From Pseudomonadota bacterium (GTDB taxonomy: Bacteria; Pseudomonadota; Gammaproteobacteria; Steroidobacterales; Steroidobacteraceae), in assembly GCA_016703895.1 (NCBI GenBank), contig JADJBE010000026.1, positions 431,086-495,085 of the forward strand: a stretch of DNA of 64,000 nucleotides, written 5' to 3'. A program made the position numbers and the translations under genes. The notes below the pieces were generated by a model, which was not told where the DNA came from, did no database searches, and saw nothing but the letters and a program-made list of their open reading frames with translations. Positions 28,313 to 35,846 of this stretch are shown one piece after another; within the stretch, counting starts at the first letter, position 1; each line of letters starts with the position of its first letter.

Positions 28313-28726
28313 TTATGACTGACCGAGCCGCAGCGTGGCCAGCAGCAGGTCTTTGGAGGTATTCATGACTTCCACGTTGTTCTGATAGGTACGCGACGCC
28401 GAGATCATGTTCACCATCTCCTCGACTACGTTGACGTTCGGCGCAAATACATAGCCCGCCTCATTGGCGAGTGGATTGCCAGGCTCGTAGCGCGCTGCCG
28501 CCGGCGCGTCGGATTCGTAGATGCCCCGCACGCGTACCGCCGCATCACCGCTGCCATTGATACCTTGGCGCACCGCTTCGAAGATCGGATGACGGGCCTT
28601 GTAGACTTGCGCTGGGTCGCCACTGACGCTGTCCGCATTGGCGAGGTTGCTAGCAGTGGTGTTCAGACGGACCGACTGCGCAGCCATGCCGGAGCCAGCG
28701 ATATCGAAAGCCTTGAAAGATGACAT
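28313..28726 (-). CDS. flgC: FlgC, proximal rod protein
   Basis: The 137-residue rod protein begins MSSFKAFDIAGSGMAAQSVR with TTASNLANADSV, and has the FlgC-specific YEPGNPLANEAGYVFAPNVN near the C-terminus, followed by VVEEMVNMISASRTYQNNVE. The family length is 130-150 residues. It lies eight bases after flgB and is co-transcribed with it. Confidence 0.98.
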   Translation of the reverse strand: MSSFKAFDIAGSGMAAQSVRLNTTASNLANADSVSGDPAQVYKARHPIFEAVRQGINGSGDAAVRVRGIYESDAPAAARYEPGNPLANEAGYVFAPNVNVVEEMVNMISASRTYQNNVEVMNTSKDLLLATLRLGQS

Positions 28727-28734
28727 GTGCTTGC

Positions 28735-29151
28735 CTATTGCCCCGTCAGCGCGGTCAGCAGGCCGCGAAATTTGCTGGATAGGAAGTTAAGCGTCGCTTG
28801 ATAGCGAACCGCGTTCTCGGCGAAGGCGGCTTGTTCGATCTGCGCGTCGACAGTATTGCCGTCGAGTGCTGGTGCCAGCGGTGTCCGATACTTGAGGGCG
28901 GCACTGGCGCCGATATCATCAGTGTTGAGTACGCCACCGGCGCCACCGAGATGACCCGCTTGGGTCGCCCGCAGACTGACACCGTTCGCGCTCTCGGCCG
29001 CAAGGGCTTGACGGAAATCGATGTCGCGCGCCCGATAGCCGGGCGTATCGGCATTAGCAAGGTTGCGTGCCAGCACCTCGGTGCGCTTGGCATGCACGTC
29101 AAGCGCCTTCGCATGTACGCCGAGTAGTTGATCGAGACCCAGACTCATCAT
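28735..29151 (-). CDS. flgB: FlgB, proximal rod protein
   Basis: The 138-residue rod protein carries LARNLANADTPGYRARDIDF, the FlgB signature, and a C-terminal helix ending FLSSKFRGLLTALTGQ. Two adjacent ATGs (29149-29151 and 29146-29148) follow a GGAGGG ribosome site; the first is chosen here but the second is equally placed. It is the first gene of flgBCDEFGHIJKL and has a sigma-54 promoter at 29188-29203. Confidence 0.97.
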   Translation of the reverse strand: MMSLGLDQLLGVHAKALDVHAKRTEVLARNLANADTPGYRARDIDFRQALAAESANGVSLRATQAGHLGGAGGVLNTDDIGASAALKYRTPLAPALDGNTVDAQIEQAAFAENAVRYQATLNFLSSKFRGLLTALTGQ

Positions 29152-29187
29152 CGCCCTCCGTCGGAAATCCGACTCGGGGCGAGACTC

Positions 29188-29203
29188 AGCAAGTTGTATG
29201 CCA
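29188..29203 (-). promoter_or_regulatory. Sigma-54 promoter of the flgB operon
   Basis: Minus-strand TGGCAT-ACAAC-TTGCT matches the RpoN consensus (GG-N10-GC spacing exact; one deviation at the last base of TGGCAC). It lies 37-52 bases upstream of the flgB start, predicting a leader of about 26 bases that includes the GGAGGG ribosome site. Confidence 0.87.
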
Positions 29204-29368
29204 AACGACCGTCAGGACGCAGACCAGCCGTACAGAGCGATTTTTCAACTCGCGCTCGTGACAGCGCGCACGAGCGGGCGGCAAGCCATTGCCGCACGCG
29301 GCGGCCGGACGCACGCTCTCAATCAATGCATGCGCGGTGTATCGGCCGTTGCCGCCCAGACTTTAGGC

Positions 29369-29384
29369 TGGCACAACGCTTGCT
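29369..29384 (+). promoter_or_regulatory. Sigma-54 promoter of flgA
   Basis: Plus-strand TGGCAC-AACGC-TTGCT is a perfect RpoN consensus. It faces away from the flgB promoter, with 165 bases between the two sites in which shared enhancer-binding sites could lie. The expected start point, about 12 bases after the GC element, falls at or next to the flgA ATG at 29395. Confidence 0.88.
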
Positions 29385-29394
29385 ACTAACTGGC

Positions 29395-30144
29395 ATGCGA
29401 CGACTTTCTGACAGAATCTCTGTGTTCGCGACTTGGGAGACGCTACTCCTTATATGCTGCCTGGCTGGGGCGCGTATCGCGTTCGCTGCGAGCGCGCCGA
29501 CCGGAGCAACCGCTATCACACCAATCGACTCCATCCGCGAGGCCGCCAGGACCGCGGCGACTCGCCTGATTCCGAGCACAGACGGCAAAGTGATCGCAGA
29601 GCCTGCGGCGCTCGACCCGCGCCTGCGGCTGGCGCGCTGTGAGCAAACACTGCAGGCGGTTGCGCCGGCACCCAGACAGGCGCAAACGCGTATCTATGTC
29701 AGCGTCAGTTGCGCCGCAGGTGCGACCTGGCGCATCAATGTACCGGTGGATCTCAGCGTTGAACGCGCTGTTCTGGTCTTGTTGACACCAATTTCCCGCG
29801 GCCAGCCCATTGCTGCTGTTGCCGTGCGCGCCGAACATCGCAGGGTGCCGGGCCTCACGCAACGCTATATTGGCGGCGTAGCCGGTCTGAAGGACGTCGT
29901 CGCGCGGCGCACGCTCTCGGTCGGCGAAGTCCTGACGGCCGATGCGCTTATCGCCGCAAAGGTTGTGACTCGCGGCCAGCAGATCACACTGTTAACTGAA
30001 GTGGGCGGCATCGCGGTGCGCGCGCCTGGCATCGCCTTGGCGGATGCCAGCCTCAACCAGCGCGTCAGAGTGAAGAATGCTGCGTCACAACGGACTGTTG
30101 AAGGCCGAGTCGAATCCGCCGATATCGTGCGGGTCGCGCCGTAA
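29395..30144 (+). CDS. flgA: FlgA, P-ring assembly chaperone
   Basis: FlgA is a periplasmic chaperone for P-ring (FlgI) assembly. The product (249 residues from the ATG at 29395) has a signal peptide (hydrophobic core TLLLICCLAGARIAFA), then the SAF/FlgA domains: LDPRLRLARCEQTL, RIYVSVSCAAGATWRINVPV, and the C-terminal VRVKNAASQRTVEGRVES. A much longer frame to 29128 overlaps flgB and the promoters and is rejected. Because the sigma-54 site would start RNA near 29395, the real start may be the GTG at 29419-29421, which still leaves a full signal peptide. Confidence 0.92.
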   Translation: MRRLSDRISVFATWETLLLICCLAGARIAFAASAPTGATAITPIDSIREAARTAATRLIPSTDGKVIAEPAALDPRLRLARCEQTLQAVAPAPRQAQTRIYVSVSCAAGATWRINVPVDLSVERAVLVLLTPISRGQPIAAVAVRAEHRRVPGLTQRYIGGVAGLKDVVARRTLSVGEVLTADALIAAKVVTRGQQITLLTEVGGIAVRAPGIALADASLNQRVRVKNAASQRTVEGRVESADIVRVAP

Positions 30145-30203
30145 AGTGTGATCCAGTTGCGATTTAACCTAATCAAACATTGAGACCGCCGCCGCCGCTG
30201 CCC

Positions 30204-30230
30204 TAAAGTTTTTTCGCATCCCGCCGAAAC
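30204..30230 (+). promoter_or_regulatory. Sigma-28 (FliA) promoter of flgM
   Basis: TAAAGTTT-N11-GCCGAAAC matches the enterobacterial-type FliA consensus TAAAGTTT-N11-GCCGATAA in 14 of 16 defined bases with correct spacing. It lies 66 bases before the flgM ATG. FliA control of its own anti-sigma gene is the usual feedback loop. Confidence 0.85.
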
Positions 30231-30242
30231 CCTCTAGGCTAA

Positions 30243-30262
30243 GGATTTCGCGGACGAAATCC
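30243..30262 (+). repeat. Perfect hairpin at the 5' end of the flgM leader
   Basis: GGATTTCG-CGGA-CGAAATCC is a perfect 8-bp stem with a 4-base loop. It begins only about 13 bases after the flgM -10 box, so it would form at or very near the mRNA 5' end, well ahead of the ribosome site AAAGGAG at 30283-30289. It could protect the transcript or act as an operator. Confidence 0.7.
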
Positions 30263-30295
30263 CGCCAACAGTGTGCACACTTAAAGGAGTGAGCC

Positions 30296-30616
30296 ATGTC
30301 GAACAAAATTGGAGCATTGGACCAACGCCCCTCGCCAGTTACGGCGAGCGTGCCTGCGCCACGCGTGCGTGACAGTCTGACGGACACGTCAGCCGGCAGC
30401 GGCACGGCCAAGGATGTCACGATCACCGAAACGGCCCGACATATGGCAACGCTGGAAAAAGCCTTGGCTGGTTTGCCGGCCATCAACGATTTACGGGTTG
30501 CGGCAGTGCGCCGCGCCATCGACGAAGGCCGCTATCAGGTCGATTCCGACAGGGTCGCCATCAAATTGCTGGCGTCCGATCGCGATCTCGCCGCCGTACT
30601 GCCGAAAGCGAAGTAG
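30296..30616 (+). CDS. flgM: FlgM, anti-sigma-28 factor
   Basis: FlgM holds FliA inactive until it is exported through the finished hook. The 106-residue product starts MSNKIGALDQRPSPVTASVP, is disordered in its first half, and has the FlgM C-terminal helices: ALAGLPAINDLRVAAVRRAI and DEGRYQVDSDRVAIKLL. An AAAGGAG ribosome site lies at 30283-30289. It is followed two bases later by flgN, the normal pairing. Confidence 0.96.
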   Translation: MSNKIGALDQRPSPVTASVPAPRVRDSLTDTSAGSGTAKDVTITETARHMATLEKALAGLPAINDLRVAAVRRAIDEGRYQVDSDRVAIKLLASDRDLAAVLPKAK

Positions 30617-30618
30617 CG

Positions 30619-31104
30619 GTGGACGCTGCCAGTTGCCGGGCGCATCTTGCGCGAGTCCTGGCGGACGAACAAGGCGCACTGGTAGAGCTCGAACTGCAGC
30701 TCGACCGCGAGTATGCCGCGCTGGCCAAGCGCGACACCACAGCGCTCGAGGAAGCTGCCGACGCGCGCGCCTGGCAGATGACGCGACTCGTCAAGCTTGA
30801 AGATGAGCGCCGCAGTGCCTGCGCCACTTATGGCTATCCCACGGACATCCGCGGTCTGGCCGCAATGCTTGCCTGGTGCGATCCAGAGCGGACACTCGGC
30901 CACCACTATCAAGACTGTGTCGCTCGCGCGATACGCTGCCGCGACGCCAACAGCCGCAACGCCGCACTCGTAAACGCTCGCATGAGCCGCATCGAGGGCA
31001 TGCTCGGCGCACTGACCGGCGCAGCAGATCCCGCACGGGTCTACGGACGTGACGGCAGCAAAAGGCAGCAGTCGTCAGGGCGAATGCTCAGCGCCGAGGC
31101 TTAA
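30619..31104 (+). CDS. flgN: FlgN, export chaperone for FlgK/FlgL
   Basis: FlgN escorts the hook-junction proteins FlgK and FlgL. The 161-residue product is helical, with the family-like pattern LADEQGALVELELQLDREYA and LVKLEDERRSACATYGYPTD near the front. It starts at GTG 30619-30621, two bases after flgM's stop, so it is coupled with it. FlgN proteins are divergent; the call rests on helical pattern, length and the flgM neighbour. One of its presumed clients, flgL, is frame-broken in this sequence. Confidence 0.88.
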   Translation: MDAASCRAHLARVLADEQGALVELELQLDREYAALAKRDTTALEEAADARAWQMTRLVKLEDERRSACATYGYPTDIRGLAAMLAWCDPERTLGHHYQDCVARAIRCRDANSRNAALVNARMSRIEGMLGALTGAADPARVYGRDGSKRQQSSGRMLSAEA

Positions 31105-31372
31105 CTGTCTTTAGGTTCTGCTAACGACTAATCTTTGTCGGCCAGCTTGAACGCCATCACACTTCCCGCTTCAGCCCCTCAATTTTTTACCCACCGCGCC
31201 GATCAATCCAGTCACGGCGGTAAAGCAAACCACAGTTAGCTCACCGCCGGTACTCTGCCAGTGGCAGCGTGCGGTCCACCCACAACCGACCGACGGTACT
31301 CCTCTCTCGTGGGTCTCCGTGCGCTGCCACCGGCTCCATCCGAGTCTTGCCGGGAAAAGAGAGAGCGGCTGC

Positions 31373-32257
31373 ATGGGCATGAAGCGCCAAACTGAAAGTC
31401 TACTCCAGCCGGCTATGCCCATCTGGCTGGCAGCAGTGACCGTGCTCGCACTACTGAACGGCTGCGGCGGCACGGGCTCCAGCGAGCCGGCAACAGCAAC
31501 GCCTGCGACCAGCGGCGCGCCAGCACCCCGGTCCCCTAGCCAAAGTCCCAATGTATCGGCCGCAGACCTCGCGATCGCGAACCGACTCTACCGCGGCGAT
31601 CAGCGCACGCCCGATGGATTTTTTGTCGAAGCGCGCCCCGCGAATGTCGTCGGCCTCGTGTCGACCCGCCACCTGCGCAGCAGCGACATAGACTCAAACG
31701 CTACTACACAGTATGAGCTCTGTACTAACGATAGTGCGGATGCCATTGCGTGGTCAGAGACGAATGCCGTCTGGAACGGCCAGTACTCCGACCTAGTGCT
31801 GATCGATAGCAACGAGCGCTATTTCGAAGTACACCGCGTACCGCGCGCGGACGTCACGGCACTATTGCGCCATCGAGTTTTCCGTTGCAGCTATCTCGAT
31901 CGATCGAGCGGTGACGCGAGACTTGAGCAGGGTGGCGCTGGGGTTCTGCATGCACAGCCGCTCGACTCCGCGGCAGTGCAATCCCTCGCGGAGTATCTGT
32001 GGCAATTCACGAGCTACAACAATTCCAACTATGTCGTGGCGAGCAGCGTTGCAAGCAGCACGAGCGGCGAGATCAGCCACGCGATCCGGCTCGGCGAGTT
32101 GATCCGCGGGCCCAACGTCGGCTGCGACACGGTCAGGCTGTCGGATTGGATCCACGACGGCGACACGACAACCGGCGCTCTGCAGCGCAGCCTGGTCCCG
32201 CTGCGTGAATTCGCTGTGCGCGAGAACGCGGGTGTTGCCGAATTGTGCGAACGCTGA
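31373..32257 (+). CDS. Predicted lipoprotein of unknown function
   Basis: I do not recognise this family. The product (294 residues from the ATG at 31373; a second ATG lies two codons on) has a membrane signal with a lipobox-like LLNGC, Cys31 being the likely lipidated residue. A Ser/Thr/Pro/Ala-rich linker (residues about 32-58) and a soluble domain with four further Cys residues follow. Recognisable stretches are SAADLAIANRLYRGDQRTPD and YLWQFTSYNNSNYVVASSVA. It is the first gene after flgN but 268 bases away, with no obvious promoter; that gap holds only small palindromes (CTGCCA-G-TGGCAG at 31255-31267) and no RNA gene I could recognise. Confidence 0.7.
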   Translation: MGMKRQTESLLQPAMPIWLAAVTVLALLNGCGGTGSSEPATATPATSGAPAPRSPSQSPNVSAADLAIANRLYRGDQRTPDGFFVEARPANVVGLVSTRHLRSSDIDSNATTQYELCTNDSADAIAWSETNAVWNGQYSDLVLIDSNERYFEVHRVPRADVTALLRHRVFRCSYLDRSSGDARLEQGGAGVLHAQPLDSAAVQSLAEYLWQFTSYNNSNYVVASSVASSTSGEISHAIRLGELIRGPNVGCDTVRLSDWIHDGDTTTGALQRSLVPLREFAVRENAGVAELCER

Positions 32258-32429
32258 CGGAATCCGGTTTGCCATCCAGAGAAGACAAGCGCATGGCCGC
32301 CCCTTGGTACGCGATCACCACCGAAATGCGCTTGTAGCCTGGGCGGCTTCAGGCGCTTTAGGCCAGGTGCCGCCATTCGCAGGCGTCCTTCGAATCCGGT
32401 AAGCGGACATTCGCTCGTGAGTGCGCCTG

Positions 32430-32783
32430 TCACTGGCCCGGCGGATACTCATTCAGCAAGTTACGGATAGCCACAGTAAGCGCTGGTACCTTGCCGGTCG
32501 CCGCGTCGTAGACCCGCTCGTGATCCAACGTGGCGTACCCATGTGCAAGTACATTCCGGAAGGCAACAATCAAGGAGCTCTCAGGAACTCAAGCGAACAG
32601 CTCCGGGCTAAGCTTTCGAATCTGCCCAAGCGCGTCTCCAGCAATCTCCAGTTGCCGCTCCACCGCGGACTGGCAGAACTCATCGTCTAGATAGACCTGC
32701 AGCGTCCGCTCTGCCAGGAATCGTGGCACGCGTTCCAAGGCGCGCAGCGCCAATTCAAGATAGACGTCAGGCTGCTTGTTCAT
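32430..32783 (-). pseudogene. HEPN-family toxin (DUF86-like), cut by an in-frame stop
   Basis: HEPN proteins of this type are RNase-like toxins paired with MNT antitoxins. The frame starts MNKQPDVYLELALRALERVP, 17 bases inside the end of the MNT gene, and reads to ELFA, where a TGA (32589-32591, codon 65) interrupts it. The same frame then continues without loss to LIVAFRNVLAHGY and a normal end (32430-32432). The catalytic motif R-x4-H, RNVLAH, lies at codons 76-81, after the stop. A single change of CGA to TGA would explain the break. The predicted product is therefore an inactive 64-residue fragment. Confidence 0.85.
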
Positions 32784-33363
32784 ACACCGACACCTGGTTG
32801 CGTTCGATGGATTGCTTGAGGCGGGAGGCGGGCATAGCGCGCAGTTCAACCAGATCGACCTCTAAGCCCAACAATTGCTCAAGGGCTGCCTTGAACTTGA
32901 AGTACTGGTCTGCTGGACCGTAGCGTCGTGAGCACGCGAACTCCACAGCCAGGTCGATGTCGCTACGGCTGGGATCGAAGTCTTCTCGCAACACGGAACC
33001 GAAAGCGCCCAGCCGAAGTACGCCAAATCGACGACAGAGTCTGCGCAGACCCCGGAGCTTGCTCGCTAGCGGGCGCGGCATGGCCGACTCGCTACGCACT
33101 TTCTCGGCAGCCAGTGAGAGAGACAAGTGTTCGCCGAGCCTCTCGGCCATCCCCAGCAGCCGCTCTACCGTGAACCGTGCCAGATCACCACTGCGCAGGC
33201 GGGAGAAGTCAGCGGCAGCGTGCCCTGTAATGGCCTGGGCCTCGCGGACGGTCAAGCCCCGCCGTTCAAGCGCCGAAATGATGCGAGCCGCCAGCTCGAC
33301 CTTGAGGGCCTGAGCAGATTTGAGCCCAGTGATGGGGGCTGTGCAGGTGGATTGACGAACCAT
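32767..33363 (-). CDS. HTH-MNT fusion antitoxin of a HEPN/MNT pair
   Basis: The 198-residue product joins two domains. Residues about 18-80 form a helix-turn-helix of the XRE/HigA-like type (LTVREAQAITGHAAADFSRL, ARFTVERLLGMAERLG). Residues about 98-198 form a minimal nucleotidyltransferase with GAFGSVLRED, Gly-Ser at 122-123, and the metal-binding SDID (Asp135, Asp137). MNT proteins neutralise HEPN toxins, in studied cases by adenylylation. The ATG at 33361-33363 has no ribosome site and lies inside a 42-bp palindrome (33360-33401), which suggests leaderless or self-regulated expression. The domain pairing implies it represses its own promoter. Confidence 0.85.
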   Translation of the reverse strand: MVRQSTCTAPITGLKSAQALKVELAARIISALERRGLTVREAQAITGHAAADFSRLRSGDLARFTVERLLGMAERLGEHLSLSLAAEKVRSESAMPRPLASKLRGLRRLCRRFGVLRLGAFGSVLREDFDPSRSDIDLAVEFACSRRYGPADQYFKFKAALEQLLGLEVDLVELRAMPASRLKQSIERNQVSVYEQAA

Positions 33364-33401
33364 TGAATGACGTTGTCACATACGACAACAGTATTCAATG
33401 G
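33360..33401. promoter_or_regulatory. 42-bp two-armed palindrome over the HTH-MNT start codon
   Basis: Outer arms CCATTGAAT/ATTCAATGG (9 bp, perfect) and inner arms GTTGTC/GACAAC (6 bp, perfect) are placed symmetrically with three-base gaps and a six-base centre. The ATG of the HTH-MNT gene is part of one outer arm. Two nested dyads of this size fit binding of two dimers of an autorepressor, most simply the HTH domain encoded by the gene itself. Confidence 0.8.
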
Positions 33402-33408
33402 GGGTGAT

Positions 33409-33802
33409 TCATCGCCATCGCCGCCCGCGCATGCACTCCCAAGCAATCGTTATGGTGACGACTGCCGCCACAACAATCGAAGTGGCGACAACCAGCACCA
33501 CAGCGGCGATATCGAAACCGTAGGGAAATAGCGGAGTGGAAGAAGCGGCAGTTGCATAGCGCAAAAAAGCAATTGCCAGCAGATTTCGCGCGCGATCGCG
33601 CCTGAAGATTGATAGCAAGCTGAATTGCTTCGCTCAACCCGACGACAAACGCAAGGCTCACTGGATGTAGCCATGGCCGCGCGCAGCCATACGGGTCGAT
33701 ATACACGAGATCGGTACAAGGCAGAACCGTGACCGTTGCGATCCATGCTCCCACACCGAGCCCAATGGCCAGGCAGATTCCAAGATGAGCTACGGATTTC
33801 AT
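33409..33802 (-). pseudogene. Small membrane protein, frame-broken
   Basis: The first frame (MKSVAHLGICLAIGLGVGAW onward, start 33802) gives one signal/membrane helix, a short loop with two Cys, and a second helix VSLAFVVGLSEAIQ. The second frame continues LLSIFRRDRARNLLAIAFLR, followed by PYGFDIAAVVLVVATSIVVA and a basic tail ECMRGRRWR. Together they make a plausible three- to four-helix membrane protein of about 130 residues, joined by a single-base change near 33619-33624. I do not recognise the family. It follows the antitoxin operator and could alternatively be two short unrelated frames. Confidence 0.45.
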
Positions 33803-33881
33803 ACACGAAACCAACTAATGCCCATTCTAAATGACTGCTTTGGACAGCGAGGAATGACGCCTCTGGGCACTTACCGGCGCG

Positions 33882-34925
33882 TTACGGCCTTGTTACCAGC
33901 ACCTTCTTGATCCAACCCGCACCATTCGCGCCCTGCACATTCAGGAACCCGTCCTGCTCGGCACCGATCACTACCAGTTCCTCGTCACGACCCAAGGTGG
34001 CGATGGTCTTCGACGCGTCGATAGGGCTGGCGTGCAATTTGACGTTGGCAATCTTCGGCATCACCACATCGCCTTCATTGAACACCTCACCCGCGACGGT
34101 CTTGCGGCCCGCTTCCTCGGCCAGCGTGCCGACGTCGCGCTGCAGGTTAGGGTCGCCACGCACAGCGACGACAATATTATTGTAGTTATCAACGAAGCTG
34201 GCAGTGATGACCTTACCTTCGTTCGTATTGGTGTAACCACCCAGGCCACCCACAGCACCCCAGCCGGCGATCGCACCGATACGGAAGTCCGCCTTGCGAG
34301 CGCTGCCCTCGGCAGCAGCGACCTGCACGCTGGAGCGTGAGTCTGCTAACAACATACTGGTCTGAGCTTCCTTGAACTTGAGGCCACCCGCGACAGCGCC
34401 CAGAATCGGATTACGCCGGCCAATGACGCCGCCGAGCAAGCCGCCGACGCCACCGGCGTTGCCTTCGGAAAACACGACTGCTGGCGTCAAGATGAAGTCG
34501 GCCGTGATCATCTGGCCTTTGCCCATGCTCGACTTCTGACGCAACTCGCCCGACTCGGCGAGTGCGCGCTCCTGCATGGCATTCTGCATGCCGACGCCGC
34601 GCTCGACGACGATGAAGCAGTTGGACTGCTGGATCATCATGCGGATGAGCCCGACCGGCGACTGCAGTCCGTACGAATTGAGGGACTGCAACACATAGTC
34701 CTGCGGCTCAACGACCGCCACCGCACCCATCGGCTTGGAGCACTTCTGAATGCCATCATCGCCGGTACTGCCGCTAGTGCCAGCACCTCCCTGCGCCACC
34801 GACCCGCCCTTGCCCTGCTGGGTGCCAAGGACACCCTGCGCGGCAACAGGCGCGGACAAAGTCCACGCGACTAGCCCAAGCAAAGCGACTAACGCGGATA
34901 CGGCGGACGACTGAGACCTGCGCAT
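33882..34925 (-). CDS. CsgG/HfaB-like secreted protein with C-terminal SH3-like domain
   Basis: The 347-residue product has a signal peptide (residues 1-30, ending PVAAQG), a Gly-rich linker, and a CsgG/HfaB-type domain (about residues 65-275) with LIRMMIQQSNCFIVVERGVG, ADFILTPAVVFSEG and a conserved GYTNTNEGKVITASFVDNYN segment. Its last 65 residues resemble a bacterial SH3 domain (NVKLHASPIDASKTIATLGR, GWIKKVLV). CsgG relatives are outer-membrane secretion or adhesion-anchor proteins; this one has no lipobox Cys, so it may be periplasmic. AAGGAG precedes the ATG. No curli genes accompany it. Confidence 0.75.
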   Translation of the reverse strand: MRRSQSSAVSALVALLGLVAWTLSAPVAAQGVLGTQQGKGGSVAQGGAGTSGSTGDDGIQKCSKPMGAVAVVEPQDYVLQSLNSYGLQSPVGLIRMMIQQSNCFIVVERGVGMQNAMQERALAESGELRQKSSMGKGQMITADFILTPAVVFSEGNAGGVGGLLGGVIGRRNPILGAVAGGLKFKEAQTSMLLADSRSSVQVAAAEGSARKADFRIGAIAGWGAVGGLGGYTNTNEGKVITASFVDNYNNIVVAVRGDPNLQRDVGTLAEEAGRKTVAGEVFNEGDVVMPKIANVKLHASPIDASKTIATLGRDEELVVIGAEQDGFLNVQGANGAGWIKKVLVTRP

Positions 34926-34966
34926 GAAATTCTCCTTAGCAAAACACCTGCGTCAAGGTGCCTAGC

Positions 34967-35707
34967 CTACCGTAGTCCGCGTGGCCGCATGCCTACGCCC
35001 TGCCCCACCAGCCGGCGCACACCGACCAGCAGGAGATCGGCTAGTCGCGGGGCATTGCCAACCGCGCTGGCAGCGCTCAAAACGCGCAGCCAATAGTCCG
35101 GCTGATCATGCCAATGGAGATGCAGCTCGGGTCCACGTACCTCGGCTACCGCATCGAGCGTCGCAAGCGAACAGCTAGCGAGCATGGCCACGGCGGCGGG
35201 CTCTGCTCCCAGGATCAGCCGTGCGGCACGCGGCCGGCTACGCGCCAGGTGCCAGCCGTAAATAAGTACGCGGCGCAGTAGCGCAGTCCCCGCGGCTGCT
35301 TCGAAACTCGCCGCATCACCGATGGCCCGCCGCTCATGCACGGCGTCGCGGACGCCACCCACGCTACCATCCACCCAGCGTTGCGCTTCAGCAATGCCGC
35401 TATCAACCAGCGCAAACGGCGCAGCTGCGATTCGCTCCAGCGCCACTCTTGGCGCCGCCACCCACGCGGCGAGCAGTGGCTGCGTGACCGACGAGTTGCC
35501 ACCAGCAGCGGCCAGCGACCGCCGCGCCGACTCGACCAACAACTCGAGGCATTGCAAGTTCAGGTCTAACAACGGTGCTCGCGCCGGTGTGGCGTTGTAT
35601 GTCTCGCGTTGCTGATGCACGCCAAGGTAGTTGTCATCGTCGAGGTCCGGCGACTCGACGACCCACTCCCAGTGGCCGAACATCCTCTCCCGATCTGCTT
35701 TGTACAC
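34967..35707 (-). CDS. Hypothetical protein next to the CsgG-like gene
   Basis: I do not recognise the family. The start is set at GTG 35705-35707 because a strong GGGAGG ribosome site lies seven bases before it; an earlier GTG at 35728 has none. The 246-residue product begins with an acidic, Trp-rich segment (MFGHWEWVVESPDLDDDNYL) and then is mostly Ala/Leu/Arg-rich and helical, without signal or clear membrane segments. A Trp/His-rich LHLHWHDQPDYWLRVL stretch lies near residue 205. It is divergent from the flhC-like gene and co-directional with the CsgG-like gene. Confidence 0.6.
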   Translation of the reverse strand: MYKADRERMFGHWEWVVESPDLDDDNYLGVHQQRETYNATPARAPLLDLNLQCLELLVESARRSLAAAGGNSSVTQPLLAAWVAAPRVALERIAAAPFALVDSGIAEAQRWVDGSVGGVRDAVHERRAIGDAASFEAAAGTALLRRVLIYGWHLARSRPRAARLILGAEPAAVAMLASCSLATLDAVAEVRGPELHLHWHDQPDYWLRVLSAASAVGNAPRLADLLLVGVRRLVGQGVGMRPRGLR

Positions 35708-35846
35708 GGCATTCCTCCCTATTCCCACGCGATATCCTGCCCTCGAAGCGCTTGCGCTGCTGGCTTATTTTTGGGATATTTTTACCAAAACTATTACAGC
35801 GAACAGACCGTATCAACAGGGAAACAAACCCTGAGGGGCAAGAACC

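Noticed and set aside
29128..29394. N-terminal extension of the flgA frame back to 29128
   Set aside because: It overlaps flgB and both sigma-54 promoters and places 89 non-signal residues before a good signal peptide.
31105..31372. Possible c-di-GMP riboswitch between flgN and the lipoprotein gene
   Set aside because: A GCAAACC stretch was seen, but the paired helices and the GNRA/receptor parts of a GEMM element could not be matched.
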